From contig JACJYC010000010.1 in NCBI GenBank assembly GCA_020636325.1, forward strand, positions 1 through 64,000: 64,000 nt of DNA, in the 5' to 3' direction. The translations under genes were made by a program, and so were the position numbers. This document shows, piece by piece, positions 9,001 through 16,364 of the stretch; position 1 is the stretch's first letter, and each line of letters starts with the position of its first letter. The stretch comes from Lewinellaceae bacterium (lineage in GTDB: Bacteria > Bacteroidota > Bacteroidia > Chitinophagales > Saprospiraceae). The notes beneath the pieces were generated by a model. The model saw nothing but the letters and a program-made list of their open reading frames with translations, searched no databases and was not told the origin of the DNA.

Positions 9001-11451
9001 CGTTGTCGGCTTGTTGGCAAAGTCGCCGGTGCCGACCACCAGATTCGTGTCCGGGGTTCCGAAAAGGATCGTGCGCGTCCATTCGGCGCTGTAGGTTGTG
9101 CCCACAGGGTTGCCGGCGCCGTCGAGGGAGATCGTGAATTCTTCTCCGGAGCAGGCTGCATAGATGCCGCCGCCGAGCGGGAGGTCGGCCGAAGCCGTTA
9201 CTTCCGGAATCTCACCTACCGTGACCGTATAGACGATCCAGTCGCCGGGGCAGTCGCCGGGATCCAGCAAGCCGTCGTTATTGGCGTCAAAGAAGACCCG
9301 GAAACGCATGACCAGCGTACCGTTTTCACTTGGATCGACCAGGGAGACGGTTTGAGAAAAGGACGGTGAGAAAGAGCTCAACGGGAATATGCCGTCGGTT
9401 GGGGAAAAGTTGACATTGGTCCGGACAAACTCCTGGATGACCCGTACGGAATCATCCTGCAGTACGCCGGCCAGGTCGGTGAAGGCATTGAAGAACAGGT
9501 TGGGCGATACGCCGTCACAGACCGAAAAGCTGCCCGTATCGTCTGCGCCGTCGTTATTATCCGTAACGACAACGCTGTTTATATCCGTTTGGAGGGCCGG
9601 CCGCGGCTTGACCGTCAATACGGCTGCAGCGGACGTTTGGGGAGCGCATTCCGAAGTAGAGACCAGGACCTGGTAGTAATTGCCGTCCAGGCCCACCGAA
9701 GCGCCGGTAATGGTCAACTCATCGGTAGTGGCGCCGCTGTAGACGCCGCCGTCGGTCACATCGGTATAGGACATGCCGTCTTCGCTGACCTGCCATTGGT
9801 AAATCAGGTCGCCGTCGCCGCCGTTGGCAGCGGTCACGGCAAAAACGGCGTTATCGCCGGAGCAGATCACGGCGTTGTCCGGATCGTCGGATATGGTGAC
9901 CGGTCCCTGCACAACGAGTTCAACATCGATGAAATCGTTGCAGCCCGAGGCCGTCGGTTTCACAAAGTAATAAGTCTTGGTAGAAGCCGGGCTGACCATG
10001 AGGTTGGTGACCTGATTGGCCGGTATGAAATCCATTGAATTGTAAACCAGGAAGCCCAGGCTGGGAATGCTGTTCTGATCGACCACTTCTCCGTCCAGCA
10101 GGTTGCTGTTGATCAGCGTGCCCAGGTCGAAGGTTTCGCCGAAGCACATGGTCGGGGTGCCGTTGAGCACCAGGTCCGGTTTCGGATTGACCGTGATGGT
10201 GAATTCCTCCGCGGGGCCGGCACAACCGGCCGAGGAAGTGGCAATCACGCTGACGGTGCTCACTTGCTGGGACCCGGTGGCATTGGTGGTTACAAACGCG
10301 GGAAACTCATATGGGAACGCTCCATCCGATCCGTCTACAGCGCCGGTAACCGGGTTGGAGACGGTCCAGCTCATGGTCGCTGAAGTCGAAAACGGGTTGG
10401 TATTCATCGAAATCGCGTTCACGTTGGCGTCCGGGCAGAAGGGCCCGATATCGCTGATCGGTGAAACGGACGGAGCGCTGAGAACCGATACATTGTACGT
10501 ATTCGTAGTGGTGCAGCCGGTCAGCGGATCGTGATCTTCAACGATGACGGTACGGGCGCCGGTGGCGTTGGAAGCCCATTCGACCTCCGCGCTAGTTCCG
10601 TCAACGGATGGGGTTACGGTACCGAAGCCGGAAACCGACCAGGTAAAATCATGCCCTGCGGGCGGGCTGGTGATGCTGTACGTTTCGGTGGTTCCGGGGC
10701 AGGGGTTGTTTTCCCCGGTAATGGTCAGGGCCGGTTGGCAGGGTGTGCCGGTGATGGAGATATTGTCCAGAAAATGCGTTTCGGACTCGCCGGTCGCTCC
10801 TCCCGGGTCTCCGTTGCGGAAATAGACATCCAGGAAGAGTTCGTCGCCGATGAAACCGGGGAGGCTCAGGTTCTGATTGGCAAAATTGCCGGTAAAGGCC
10901 TGGGTGTAGGCCGGGCTGCCGTCCACAATTACCTGAACGATGACGGAATCTTCCGGTTCCAGGGTGCCGGCCTCGACGCCGACGAGGAGGTTTACGGTAA
11001 CCGTCAGGCCGGAAATGTCGATCCCGGTAACGGTATTGACCCCGCTCAGGCGGTAGCGGAATTTATTGCCGTTGAGGTCTCTGGCGTGTATCCTGCGATT
11101 ACCGGCTGCTTTCTGGACTATTTTGACATAGTCGCAAGCATCGGCGGTAGCGCCGCCGCCGGTAAAGGAGCCGGTGAGCAACCAGGTAATATTGCCGAGG
11201 GTTTGGGTTACCGTTCCATCGGCCATGGAGCCATCGCATGATGCGGCATTATTGCCGGAGGTGCCGAGGCCTACGGTAACGGCATTGAAGTTTTGGGTAT
11301 AAATCTGCGCATTCAGCAGATTTGCCGAAGCCAAAACCAGGATTAAACCTAGGACGGCGCTCAGGGTTGCCGCATTGAAAGGGTTAATTTTTTTCGGGAT
11401 TTTGATATCCGATCTTGCGTGTTTTACTCGTTGAGTAGACATTGATCTCAT
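1..11451 (-). CDS. Giant secreted PKD-like repeat surface protein, 3' end beyond window
   Basis: One frame stays open from an ATG at 11451 to the window edge (at least 3,817 aa; stop codon outside). The N-terminus has a charged stretch, a hydrophobic segment and a likely cleavage after LLNA, so it is exported. A jellyroll-like region without clear family follows (about residues 50-230), then several PKD/Ig-like domains. About 24 tandem repeats of about 100 aa (300-330 nt) lie between roughly 8.6 and 1.4 kb. Each repeat carries EPVV..Q near its start, CSD.(P/E)IGV, a DAWTN-type motif, VVP(V/I)S, and GC.GD.FTVTV at its end, giving two conserved Cys per unit that may pair. The last domain before the edge is a classical PKD domain (WDFGDG, then HTY and SGTYHVCL). 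Bacteroidota proteins of this kind usually end in a type IX secretion or gliding-motility C-terminal domain; that part is not visible. The role is probably adhesin or cell-surface filament. No frameshift seen. Confidence 0.9.
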   Translation of the reverse strand, partial: MRSMSTQRVKHARSDIKIPKKINPFNAATLSAVLGLILVLASANLLNAQIYTQNFNAVTVGLGTSGNNAASCDGSMADGTVTQTLGNITWLLTGSFTGGGATADACDYVKIVQKAAGNRRIHARDLNGNKFRYRLSGVNTVTGIDISGLTVTVNLLVGVEAGTLEPEDSVIVQVIVDGSPAYTQAFTGNFANQNLSLPGFIGDELFLDVYFRNGDPGGATGESETHFLDNISITGTPCQPALTITGENNPCPGTTETYSITSPPAGHDFTWSVSGFGTVTPSVDGTSAEVEWASNATGARTVIVEDHDPLTGCTTTNTYNVSVLSAPSVSPISDIGPFCPDANVNAISMNTNPFSTSATMSWTVSNPVTGAVDGSDGAFPYEFPAFVTTNATGSQQVSTVSVIATSSAGCAGPAEEFTITVNPKPDLVLNGTPTMCFGETFDLGTLINSNLLDGEVVDQNSIPSLGFLVYNSMDFIPANQVTNLMVSPASTKTYYFVKPTASGCNDFIDVELVVQGPVTISDDPDNAVICSGDNAVFAVTAANGGDGDLIYQWQVSEDGMSYTDVTDGGVYSGATTDELTITGASVGLDGNYYQVLVSTSECAPQTSAAAVLTVKPRPALQTDINSVVVTDNNDGADDTGSFSVCDGVSPNLFFNAFTDLAGVLQDDSVRVIQEFVRTNVNFSPTDGIFPLSSFSPSFSQTVSLVDPSENGTLVMRFRVFFDANNDGLLDPGDCPGDWIVYTVTVGEIPEVTASADLPLGGGIYAACSGEEFTISLDGAGNPVGTTYSAEWTRTILFGTPDTNLVVGTGDFANKPTTPTTSTSLTGSFVNPDPNMNSVQIDMTITATTPQGCTGTYSLVIYLRPEIFVTSVTGLPATVCSGESTPAATVNLNLSGGTRSITWAWSGTDVTAAPPTGGPDNSAPFTVGATSHLNLSGDPRTDTLTVFPLLSYDTPVAQQCPGDGYEVVVTVDPGPLVESDTLMACSDAPIGVIFGASTNLVAVNTYNVSVANDGGLTPSAGPTTGSGLGANAIAADAWHNTTGTDVNVAYSVVPVSLDGCLGPAFTVLVTVKAEPVVPFQSGDMACSDEPIGVTLGNSNPFVSAFNITAIDPNGLTASAGSPTTGTGFTDDEIEDDAWTNITSAPVNVIYTVVPISLQGCPGDFFTVTVMIKPEPVVEGDTLRVCSDQEIGVAFNDDADSPPVATYTITGLDIDAGLTPAVTNLNLSSLPLTAQAYDAVLLDKYNNVTADTLTVTYYVVPFSSDGCAGDTFAVKVIVNPEPVVDDQTATVCSDEEIGVTLGDDADGPEIDFYTVVGLDIDPGLVPDPGNFDLSGLPTPVTNVAAEDISADAYTNTTGDTLTVTYSVIPVSIDACEGDTFTVVVTVYPEPVVDNVPLFNVCSDDAIGYMVPATSVNGLTITSFDVTATVAPGLTGTATTGTGMTTLDTLADDSFTNLTMGGLQVVYTITPYAGACVGESYTVTINIRAEPVLDPDLDAMVCSDEEVGVILGIDNTAGFQTITGYDIISITPDPGLVAGGSNLTGAFPLLNQAAGVFSGDTWTNETTGTLNVVYRVAPRRDNGCVGDEVDITVMIKPEPVVEDQTEPAVCSDQPIGVTLDDDVDGPAAATYNIVSITPNGLSQSAGLQTVPATGYSSSILADDAWTNTTNATVNVVYHIVPVSADGCEGDEFTVTVPIQPEPMVPFQTLTVCSDEPLGVLLNNDPNGPSVALYNITNINANGLTPGAGNATTGGAQPQTAIQNDSWTNITNADVEVIYTVVPTGSNGCVGEAFAVTVTVQPEPVVEDQSTMVCSGEETGLLLGDDVDGPGVDTYQITGYTLGSGLTADPGNLDVSSLPLGGLENDAIETDVFHNVTNEPDTVIYSIVPFSAAGCAGDTFTVTVVVKPEPVVADITDGACSDEEIGTPIPGTDDDGLDIANFDITASVDPMLVGSASTGTTLMDTTYIAADQFTNTTNAPHDVVYTVTPYSADGCAGEPFDITVTISPEPVVASIPVFNVCSGDSISYLLPAVDDDGLVITSYDITANVNVNLTGTATTGMGITDVYAISGDIFTNLTNAGRQVVYTVTPYSNGCAGEPFTITVNIRPEPVLANQTAMACSDVAIGVTLPNMDDDGLNINNGDVSAVVAPGLVGTASQGTGISNVNFIAGDVFTNTTSGPLDVVYTITPYRLGCPGEPFTITVTIKPEPVVANQTGSTCSDAPTGIVLGNDVDGPSAATYNITAINPNGLTASAGSPAVANGVGANEIANDAWTNATNASVDVIYTVVPVSADGCEGNAFTVTVTIQPEPVVAFQTLTVCSDEVLGLNLGNDPNGPTVSFYDITGINPNGLTASAGSPATGMGLLANVIADDAWTNLTNAPVDVIYSVIPYGSNGCPGNPFAVTITVKPEPLVVSFPSSMVCSDVAIGVELPGVDDDGLAITSYDISAMVHDSLSGSPTEGTGLTGTLVLAMDAYNNVSTSAHDVVYTITPYSDGCPGASFTVTVTVKPEPVVEDQTAGVCSDTPIGVTLGNDADGPAAATYNITAINPNGLMASAGSPTTGTGFTDGEIEDDAWTNPGIDPVDVIYTVVPVSADGCEGDEFTVTVTISAEPVVDDQTDMTCSDVAIGVILNDDPDGPAVSSYNIVSIDSSGMTSSAGSPVVGTGFSNTEIMDDAWTNTTSGPLDVIYTIVPVSGGCEGDEFTVTVTIKPEPVVEDQTSMTCSDVATGVTLGASTNGTPAASYTITEIMSNGLTASAGSPTTGTGFSDSEISDDAWTNTTGAPVDVIYKVVPVSADGCEGDEFTVTVTVKSEPVVNNQSQSICSDVASGVTLGASTNATAAATYNITNIQNNGLLASAGAPMTGTGLPANIIMDDAWTNQGIVPVNVVYTVVPVSAEGCEGNAFTVTLTVAPEPVLDVPGAPVTVCSDEPLSSAWGGITTLNGQPLSYINLISVTDNTASPNFIPGPGNAAFPAGAVAVNYFDNDQYTNLTSGGVTVSYQVVAVTPGGCASDPVTYEFQIRAEPVLSPDLDTTVCSGNPIGVELALNPALGFQNVTGYDIVAITPEAGLTGGGPAATGNNQPANAIAGDIWENPTNGPLNVVYTVIPRRGGGPCFGDPVDITVTIEPFPVAALALDAGGSQDTVRTDNSPYMLMVCSDEPFSAQAISDVVPTPGRDLWLQAEISDPDNVLGNGTSFTILAPYGSVAFNDSIHNETAAPYMITVTFTPFINFNSDQTLDPEECAGDPFVLQLVVKPEPVAVATPSDTEICDDGTFTVDLDDNGSSVEAASFEVYTDVPAGLTQTSGNTTPNGTVSFSGPTAMIMDQYSNGTTGTLTVTYTIVPISADGCSGDAVTVEVDIWARPSTAPAPNMVCKGTNATIMPNVTLGSGGSISTYQWTYLGTTASNFRINGGPLLNPGSVIGSPYTTTDILINTTSPLATTGIIGFELVVTDVNGCTSEPVEIYIEVKPVPNAGTNGSFGPICETFGNINLFSLLGGTPDAGGVWTADPGNPTGGTLAGPNFNPAGSVGGTYLFTYTIDNGVCTPVSSTVTVQVQPNANAGTFDILADNDVCEDEPSFNLFTLLSGTAGVNYDAGGTWAELTSSGAGLNASTGELDLTTAIPGNYTFRYTVNVGPTACPNPVDFEEVVLNIIAAPAPNPILGNAMPCVNTTANYALTTPVVMGVTRLWSLSGGGTITSGTTGSSVTIDWGGAQGTFTLTCVSSRLGCETVNTLEVTVVDTEAGFTYAVGSVDGLTINFSDTSTGNPTVWFWDFGDGVTSPDQNPTHTYDASGTYHVCLDVTGDCGTDTYCEDIEVIFNPPF
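1400..8620 (-). repeat. About 24 tandem ~300-nt coding repeats inside the giant surface gene
   Basis: The conserved Cys codon preceded by a G/E-rich stretch recurs at about 1423, 2435, 2765, 3067, 3367, 3667, 3970, 4270, 4570, 4875, 5175, 5475, 5775, 6090, 6393, 6700, 7025, 7325, 7645, 7965 and 8266. Spacing is almost exactly 300-303 nt in the centre (2765-5775) and 305-330 nt at the edges. Central copies are close at the nucleotide level. This suggests recent expansion by unequal recombination, so copy number may vary between strains and the assembly here needs care. Confidence 0.85.
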
Positions 11452-12088
11452 AGTAATGGTTCTGAAATTTGTTTTGTAGTCTGGTGCGCTCATAAGAGCC
11501 ATATTTATGGTGTTCGGCAATTGGATTTCAACAGATTTTACCGGTCCGGCATGAGTATGTTCAGAACTTTTGTTGCAAGTTCATTTACCGGAGTGGGCCG
11601 CACCGAAGGGCAGCGCTTCAAAACCATAGCGTTTCGGAAGGGAAAGGGTAGCAATTTCTTCAATGGGATCATGATATGCTCAGTTTTTGGGAAATTACGC
11701 CGAAGCGTATCGGTTACTTAAACGGCTGATTCACCCGCTCAATCGTCAAAGGTTGAGAGACTCCTGTTAAACATCAAAATGTACAATATGCAAAGAAAAA
11801 CCCCGGTGAGGATTTTTGTAGAAAGGACGTTTTCCAATCGCTTGGAGGCTAAGTAGTAGTCGTCTCATCCTATGCTCGATTTTAGGGATTAAACCGGTTG
11901 CTTTCTGAACAAGAGGATATGAGAAACCAAGGATTTGAGGAAGTGATCTCGTGTTGGTGTAAAAGTGGTTGTCAATCCATCAAATGCCCGGAAATAACAT
12001 ATCCGCAGCGCTATTCCTGGCGAAGGTATGAAAGATTTATCAAAAACCAACAATACACCGACAAAATTTCGACCGGCACGCGCTACTT
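11452..12088. other. Gene-free stretch of about 640 bp upstream of the giant surface gene
   Basis: No reading frame here shows recognisable family motifs or good start context. A 66-codon frame at 11521-11721 looks random. The leader and promoter of the minus-strand surface gene should lie here, but I found no TAnnTTTG box at a convincing distance. Confidence 0.4.
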
Positions 12089-13116
12089 TTAACCGACCAT
12101 TGCATCCCAGCTTAATACCGTTCCCAGCTGTTTCTGCCCAAAATATCGTTTGGTCCCTTCACTTTCCCAAGGGCTGAGCGCCAGAATGAAATCGCCCCCC
12201 CAAGCGCCCAGCGATTTGATCCTGCCTGGAAAATCCGGGAAATATTTTTCCTGCACCGGCTGCAAACCAAGCGCTTCGCCCACCAGTTTTTCGTGCGCCG
12301 CCATCACCTCTCCGAAGGTGTCTTCATCCCTGCTCTCCAACAACGCTTTCGTCAGCAAAGTGACCTTTTCCACCAGATCCGCCCGGTCCTTTACCATCGC
12401 CCGGTACCGCCGGATCCCCTCCCTGCTATCCTGCTTTTTACCCATGTGAATAAAAAACAAACGATCCGAAAAATCCGGTTTAAAATCGACATATTGCACC
12501 CGTTCGGACCCCCCGTCCGCCTCTCACTCTCTCACTCTCCCCTCTCTCACTCTCTCACCCTCTCCCCTCTCACCCTCTCACTCTCCCCTCTCACTCTCTC
12601 ACTCTCTCCCTCTCTCACCCTCTCATACAACACCGGCCCCTCCGCAAAAGCGCAGGCAATATCATACCCCGAACCGCCGAAGGTATCCGCCAGCAACAGG
12701 TAAGGATCCACATCCGCCCAACGGGCAAGACAAGCTATGAGGGTGGAACTGCTGCCCAGGCCCCAGTCGCGCGGAAATTCCAGGCGGGCCGCGACCTCAG
12801 TGGATTGGCCGTTGAAAAAGTCGGGACGCTGCTTTTGGATGGCTTGCAGGATCTGCTCCAGCCGTTCGCCCGTTGCCGCGTCCGAATCCGCTTCCAGCCG
12901 CGCTTCCGGCAATTGGAACCGGCCGTCAAACCACAATCGCCCCTGCTCATCGAAGCTTTGCCAGTGCAGCTGCCCTTTCCGCCCGGCAGGCAGCGGGGTG
13001 ATCTGCAGGCTTTGCCCGAAGCGGGTCGGCACGGCGAGGGCCAGCGCTCCGTCGAGCACGAAGTATTCGCCGGTGAGCAGGAGTTTGCCGTGGGCGCGGA
13101 GGTATTGTGGTTGATG
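12089..13116 (-). pseudogene. GYDIA-family GHMP kinase, frameshifted at a microsatellite and lacking a normal start
   Basis: The sequence encodes HGKLLLTGEYFVLDG at 13092-13048, then GLGSSSTL (GHMP ATP-binding loop), then GSGYDIA, all typical of GYDIA-type GHMP small-molecule kinases. After VLYE the frame enters a GAGAGGGTGAGAG microsatellite. The conserved second half (from VQYVDFKP through GKKQDSREGI to the end at 12089) resumes in another frame. The 122 nt between the two conserved blocks is not divisible by three, so the gene is net frameshifted. At the 5' end, the codons just before HGK run into a GTTAGTTGAT repeat with an in-frame TAA and no ATG, GTG or TTG; the only start (GTG, 13059) lies inside the conserved core. 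In this family the intact protein would phosphorylate a small alcohol or mevalonate-like substrate. Repeat-driven decay is the simplest reading. A reversible slip or a sequencing error in the microsatellite is possible. Confidence 0.7.
12520..12624. repeat. CTCTCAC/CTCTCCC microsatellite inside the GHMP kinase
   Basis: This is a degenerate 7-8-nt repeat (CTCTCACT, CTCTCACC, CCCCTCTC on the plus strand). On the coding strand it reads as ERVRGE-type codons. The same microsatellite recurs at 34621-34680 and 37056-37090. Confidence 0.85.
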
Positions 13117-13171
13117 CTGGTTTATGTTAGTTGATGTTAGTTGATGTTAGTTGATGTTAGTTGATTTTTGT
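13117..13171. repeat. GTTAGTTGAT decamer repeat
   Basis: Four to five copies of a 10-nt unit (TTGATGTTAG). The repeat sits exactly where the start codon of the minus-strand GHMP kinase would be expected. Confidence 0.85.
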
Positions 13172-13194
13172 TGATTCCCGTTCGCCAGGGATTC

Positions 13195-13232
13195 CGTCCC
13201 GAAGCGGTCACCCCGCAAGCCTCTGACTTGCG
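13195..13232. repeat. REP-like element at the 3' side of the RAYT gene
   Basis: Contains TCCCGAAGCGG followed by the small hairpin GCAAG-CTCTGA-CTTGC. Both motifs recur on the other side of the transposase gene (13874-13966), as expected for the REP substrates of a RAYT. Confidence 0.65.
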
Positions 13233-13242
13233 TCCATCACAG

Positions 13243-13833
13243 TCAAAGCCCCATCCAGACATACCCCTCCGAAACGCCTAAATCGATTACCGTCACCGGC
13301 AAAACGCCCTCTCCGGTCTCATAATACCCCGCGCTGGAATAAATACAATGCGCTGCCACATTAACAATTCCGCTTTTAACCGGATTGTTGTGGATATAAT
13401 TCAATTTTTGGTAAATAAATTTCGGGCTTGCCAATAAAACCGGATGGTTATCGGATTGCCACAGCTGGTAATCCTGGTCCTGGCGGCGGTTTTGTTTTGC
13501 GTACAAGGCCAATGGATACAAAAGCCAGTCTTTTCGGCTTTCTTTACCCGACGTCAGAATTTCATCGATGATTTTGCGGGCGGTATATTTTTTGAAATCA
13601 CCCATTATGTTCACCAGGTTCAAGCCCTCATCTGCTTTTGCGATCATGTGAATATGATTGCTCATGATAACGTAAGCAAACACTTGAAGGCCTTTAATTT
13701 TTTGGCAAAATTGCAGGCTGTCAATGATAATATTTTTATACGCTTTTCGCGTAAAAACATCAATCCAGCCCACTACGGTCGAGGTGAGAAAATACAAGCC
13801 CTCCGGGTCTCGTATCTTGTAGCGCGTACTCAT
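13243..13833 (-). CDS. REP-associated tyrosine transposase (RAYT, Y1_Tnp/IS200-like)
   Basis: 196 aa, the usual size for a RAYT. The HUH motif is visible in MSNHIHMI (about residue 60), and a likely nucleophilic Tyr in FKKYTARKI (about residue 85). The C-terminal half has the family features YPLALYAKQNR and YIHNNPVKSG. RAYTs are single-copy Y1 transposases that cut and join single-stranded DNA at REP hairpins and are thought to spread them. Here both flanks carry matching elements (TCCCGAAGCGG and GCAAG/CTTGC hairpins), so gene plus flanks form a REPtron-like unit. It is intact by eye. Confidence 0.9.
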   Translation of the reverse strand: MSTRYKIRDPEGLYFLTSTVVGWIDVFTRKAYKNIIIDSLQFCQKIKGLQVFAYVIMSNHIHMIAKADEGLNLVNIMGDFKKYTARKIIDEILTSGKESRKDWLLYPLALYAKQNRRQDQDYQLWQSDNHPVLLASPKFIYQKLNYIHNNPVKSGIVNVAAHCIYSSAGYYETGEGVLPVTVIDLGVSEGYVWMGL

Positions 13834-13873
13834 GATTATTCAGGTTTTGGTGTTTACACGGGAGAACTTTTTT

Positions 13874-13966
13874 GCAAGTCTTGGACTTGCGTCAAATCCC
13901 AGGCCCCCTGTCCCGAAGCGGAGATTTCCGCAAATCGGAGACTTGAAACGTATCCGCTTCGGGACA
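13874..13966. repeat. REP-like elements at the 5' side of the RAYT gene
   Basis: GCAAGTCTTGGACTTGC (13874-13890) is a near-perfect hairpin. Beyond it a 14-bp inverted repeat (13909-13922 and 13953-13966, core TCCCGAAGCGG) encloses a 30-nt loop. Both motifs match the element at 13195-13232. Confidence 0.7.
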
Positions 13967-13994
13967 GAGTCCCAGGCGGGCGGACAACAACAAC

Positions 13995-14921
13995 CTAAAA
14001 CTTCTCCTTCGGAATCTTGATCACATAACTTTTCCCGGCCGAGTTCGTCAGCTTTTCACTGATCAGCCAGGGGTTGCAGTACTTGAGCGCGCGGTAGCTG
14101 ATGCCGTGGCGGGCGGCGAAATCCCCCCAATTATCGATCGGGCCGTCAACAACCGCTTCGTCGAAATCCTGGGGGCGGTAGATCTCATTTTCTTCCAGAT
14201 AAAACCCGAAATCCCGCGGGCGCTGCATGATCTCCTTAATGGCAATGAGGCGGAATACATACCGGCTGGTTTCGATATTCAGGTTGAGGCCGTAATAATC
14301 TTCCGCTTTTTGTGCGGCAATTTCTTTGGCCAGCCGGGTACCTCCCACGTTGTAGGCCGCTGCGGCCATCGTCCAGGAGCCGAATCGTTTTTTATAATCC
14401 AGGATATATTTGCAGGCCGCTTCCGTTGCCTTTTCAATATGATAGCGCTCATCCACCTCGTTGTTGATCTCCAGACCGTAATACTTGCCGGTTTCGGTCA
14501 TGAACTGCCAGAACCCCTTGGCGCCGGCCGAGGAGGTCTCATTCCGCAGGTTGCTTTCCGCCACCGAAAGGTATTTAAAGTCGTCCGGGATGCCGCTTTT
14601 GGCCAGGATAGGTTCGATAACCGGAAAAAATTTGCCGGCATTTTTCATGTTCAGCAAGGTACTGGATTGCCAGTAGGTATTGACGAGCAATTCCCGGTCC
14701 AAACGCTCACGGGCATCTGGATTTTTCATCGGCACCTTCTCCCCCGCAAAGTCAAAATCCCGGTTCAGGTCGACCGGCCGGACAAATTGCGGATATGCGG
14801 ACTCGTCCGTCCCGGATACCTTCGCCTCTCCCTTTTTTCCCAATTTGGAATAGGAACCCAGAACGGCCACCGTAAAAAAGGCGCCCAGGGCTAATGTATA
14901 AACAGACAGCGCTTTATTCAT
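13995..14921 (-). CDS. Lytic transglycosylase, SLT domain, MltD-like
   Basis: 308 aa from an ATG at 14921, chosen because the codons upstream are made of the ACTTACN repeat. An N-terminal hydrophobic segment (about residues 5-22) acts as signal or anchor. The SLT core follows: VAESNL with the catalytic Glu, SAGAKGFWQFM, and AAAAYNVGG (about residues 120-220). The C-terminal 45 residues (FAARHGISYRALKYCNPW, then YVIKIP) look like a degenerate LysM. It would cleave the glycan strands of peptidoglycan to 1,6-anhydro products in the periplasm. It is divergent in sequence from most MltD proteins but the motifs are complete. Confidence 0.85.
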   Translation of the reverse strand: MNKALSVYTLALGAFFTVAVLGSYSKLGKKGEAKVSGTDESAYPQFVRPVDLNRDFDFAGEKVPMKNPDARERLDRELLVNTYWQSSTLLNMKNAGKFFPVIEPILAKSGIPDDFKYLSVAESNLRNETSSAGAKGFWQFMTETGKYYGLEINNEVDERYHIEKATEAACKYILDYKKRFGSWTMAAAAYNVGGTRLAKEIAAQKAEDYYGLNLNIETSRYVFRLIAIKEIMQRPRDFGFYLEENEIYRPQDFDEAVVDGPIDNWGDFAARHGISYRALKYCNPWLISEKLTNSAGKSYVIKIPKEKF

Positions 14922-14950
14922 TTTCTCGAATTTGGGTATAAATATAGTAA

Positions 14951-15028
14951 TTAGTCGTAAGTCAATCAGTTGTAAGTCGTAAGTCAATCAGTCGTAAGTC
15001 GTAAGTCATAAGTCGTAAGTCGTAAGTA
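14951..15028. repeat. Heptamer repeat ACTTACN (reverse orientation)
   Basis: Copies of GTAAGTCGTAAGT with interruptions. This is the reverse complement of the ACTTACN family that recurs at 15361, 16249, 23831, 27592, 51526 and 58376. Confidence 0.85.
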
Positions 15029-15360
15029 GGCCAGGTGCAAGGCATCAGCGGCGGCGCAAGATCTTACGTCGCATGCATCGCAAGTTTACCACAAGGAATA
15101 GGATCTCGGGCGGCGCCTGTCCTGTTGGCCGGGATCGTCCAGCATTTTGTGTCAACAGGATTTCCAGCACGCACAGTATGTTGAAAATCAAATTTTTGCA
15201 TCTCCCCGAGAAAAACAGTTCATTGAACCGCCTCTTCGGACCAGGTCGATCAAACAAGCTCTTATATATAACGGATATAAATTCCGGAAAGTACGGTAAT
15301 CCTATTTCAATAATACCTCCTGTAAAAGAGGAATAAAAATCAAATCATTGGCTATCAACC
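15029..15360. other. Gene-free stretch between two heptamer tracts
   Basis: About 330 bp with no convincing reading frame. It contains scattered short palindromic words such as CCTGTTGGCCGG but no element I can name. Confidence 0.4.
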
Positions 15361-15453
15361 ACTTACGACTTACCACTTACGACTTACCACTTACAACTTA
15401 CGACTTACAACTTACAACTTACAACTTACGACTTACAACCTTCAACTTTCAAC
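15361..15453. repeat. Heptamer repeat ACTTACN, about 12 units
   Basis: Seven-base units ACTTAC followed by a variable base (G, C, A in turn), almost without other changes, ending against the stop codon of tdk. Confidence 0.9.
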
Positions 15454-15457
15454 CGCC

Positions 15458-16033
15458 TCAAGCATCCGCCCCCAAATGATAACACCGCCGGCACCGCGGC
15501 TCATAATGGTCCTTTTCGCCGAGTACAACGGTTTCCCCTTCACCGGAAAACCGGTAGGAATGGGTCGCCAGGCTGCCGCACCGCTGGCAAATGGCATTGA
15601 CCTTGGTGATGTATTCAGCAACAGCCAACATAGCCGGCACCGGGCCGAACGGGCGGCCGCGAAAGTCCATATCCAGCCCCGCCACGATCACCCGCACCCC
15701 GCGCAGGGCCAGTTTCTGACAATAATAAGGCAGGCGATTGTCGAAAAACTGGGCTTCGTCGACACCCACTACCTCTATATCCCTGGGAATATCCAGCAAT
15801 TGCCGGGAATGAATGATCGGCGTGGAATGGATCGCATTCTTATTGTGTGAAACCACCTTCTTATTGTCATACCGGGTATCCACCACGGGCTTGAAGATCT
15901 CCACTTTCTGGTTGGCAATGATCGCCCGTTTCAGCCGGCGGATCAGCTCCTCGGTTTTCCCCGAAAACATGGAGCCGCAGATCACTTCAATCCAGCCTCT
16001 TCTTTTATCTGAAAATTGAGGTTCTAAAAACAT
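15458..16033 (-). CDS. tdk: Thymidine kinase
   Basis: 191 aa, normal for type II thymidine kinase. Walker A GSMFSGKT is at residues 20-27 and the Walker B-like VDEAQFF at about 91-97. A lasso/substrate loop region contains [13 protein letters not shown], with zinc ligands in CQRC and the C-terminal CRRC (four Cys in all). It phosphorylates deoxythymidine to dTMP in the salvage pathway in the cytosol. It stands alone between ACTTACN repeat tracts, transcribed leftwards. Confidence 0.96.
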   Translation of the reverse strand: MFLEPQFSDKRRGWIEVICGSMFSGKTEELIRRLKRAIIANQKVEIFKPVVDTRYDNKKVVSHNKNAIHSTPIIHSRQLLDIPRDIEVVGVDEAQFFDNRLPYYCQKLALRGVRVIVAGLDMDFRGRPFGPVPAMLAVAEYITKVNAICQRCGSLATHSYRFSGEGETVVLGEKDHYEPRCRRCYHLGADA

Positions 16034-16248
16034 GGTCAGTATTTAAACAAAGCCGTAATTTTGGTCCCGGCCGGAAAGATAGGAGAATTTGAATTTTCGG
16101 CTTGCGCGGAAAACATGTTTTTTGTTTTTTCGTTTGCCTCTGTAAAATGCTTCTGCGCATTGCCCCGTTATCCGCAGCCGGCCCGGCACAGACCTGGGAT
16201 CTGCGAGCAACAACTTCCGGTTCATGCGACGTAAAATTTTCCGCCGCT

Positions 16249-16355
16249 ACTTACGACTTACAACTTTTGACTTACAACTTTTGACTTACGACTTACAACT
16301 TACGACTTACAACTTTTGACTTACGACTTACAACTTACAACTTTTGACATACAAC
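16249..16355. repeat. Heptamer repeat ACTTACN with ACTTTTG variants
   Basis: About 14 units, some changed to ACTTTTG. It ends 10 bp before the start codon of the next gene, so it makes up most of that gene's upstream region. Confidence 0.9.
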
Positions 16356-16364
16356 TAAATTACA

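Noticed and set aside
11521..11721. 66-codon plus-strand frame in the large 5' gap
   Set aside because: No family match, no promoter, no neighbouring context; composition looks non-coding.
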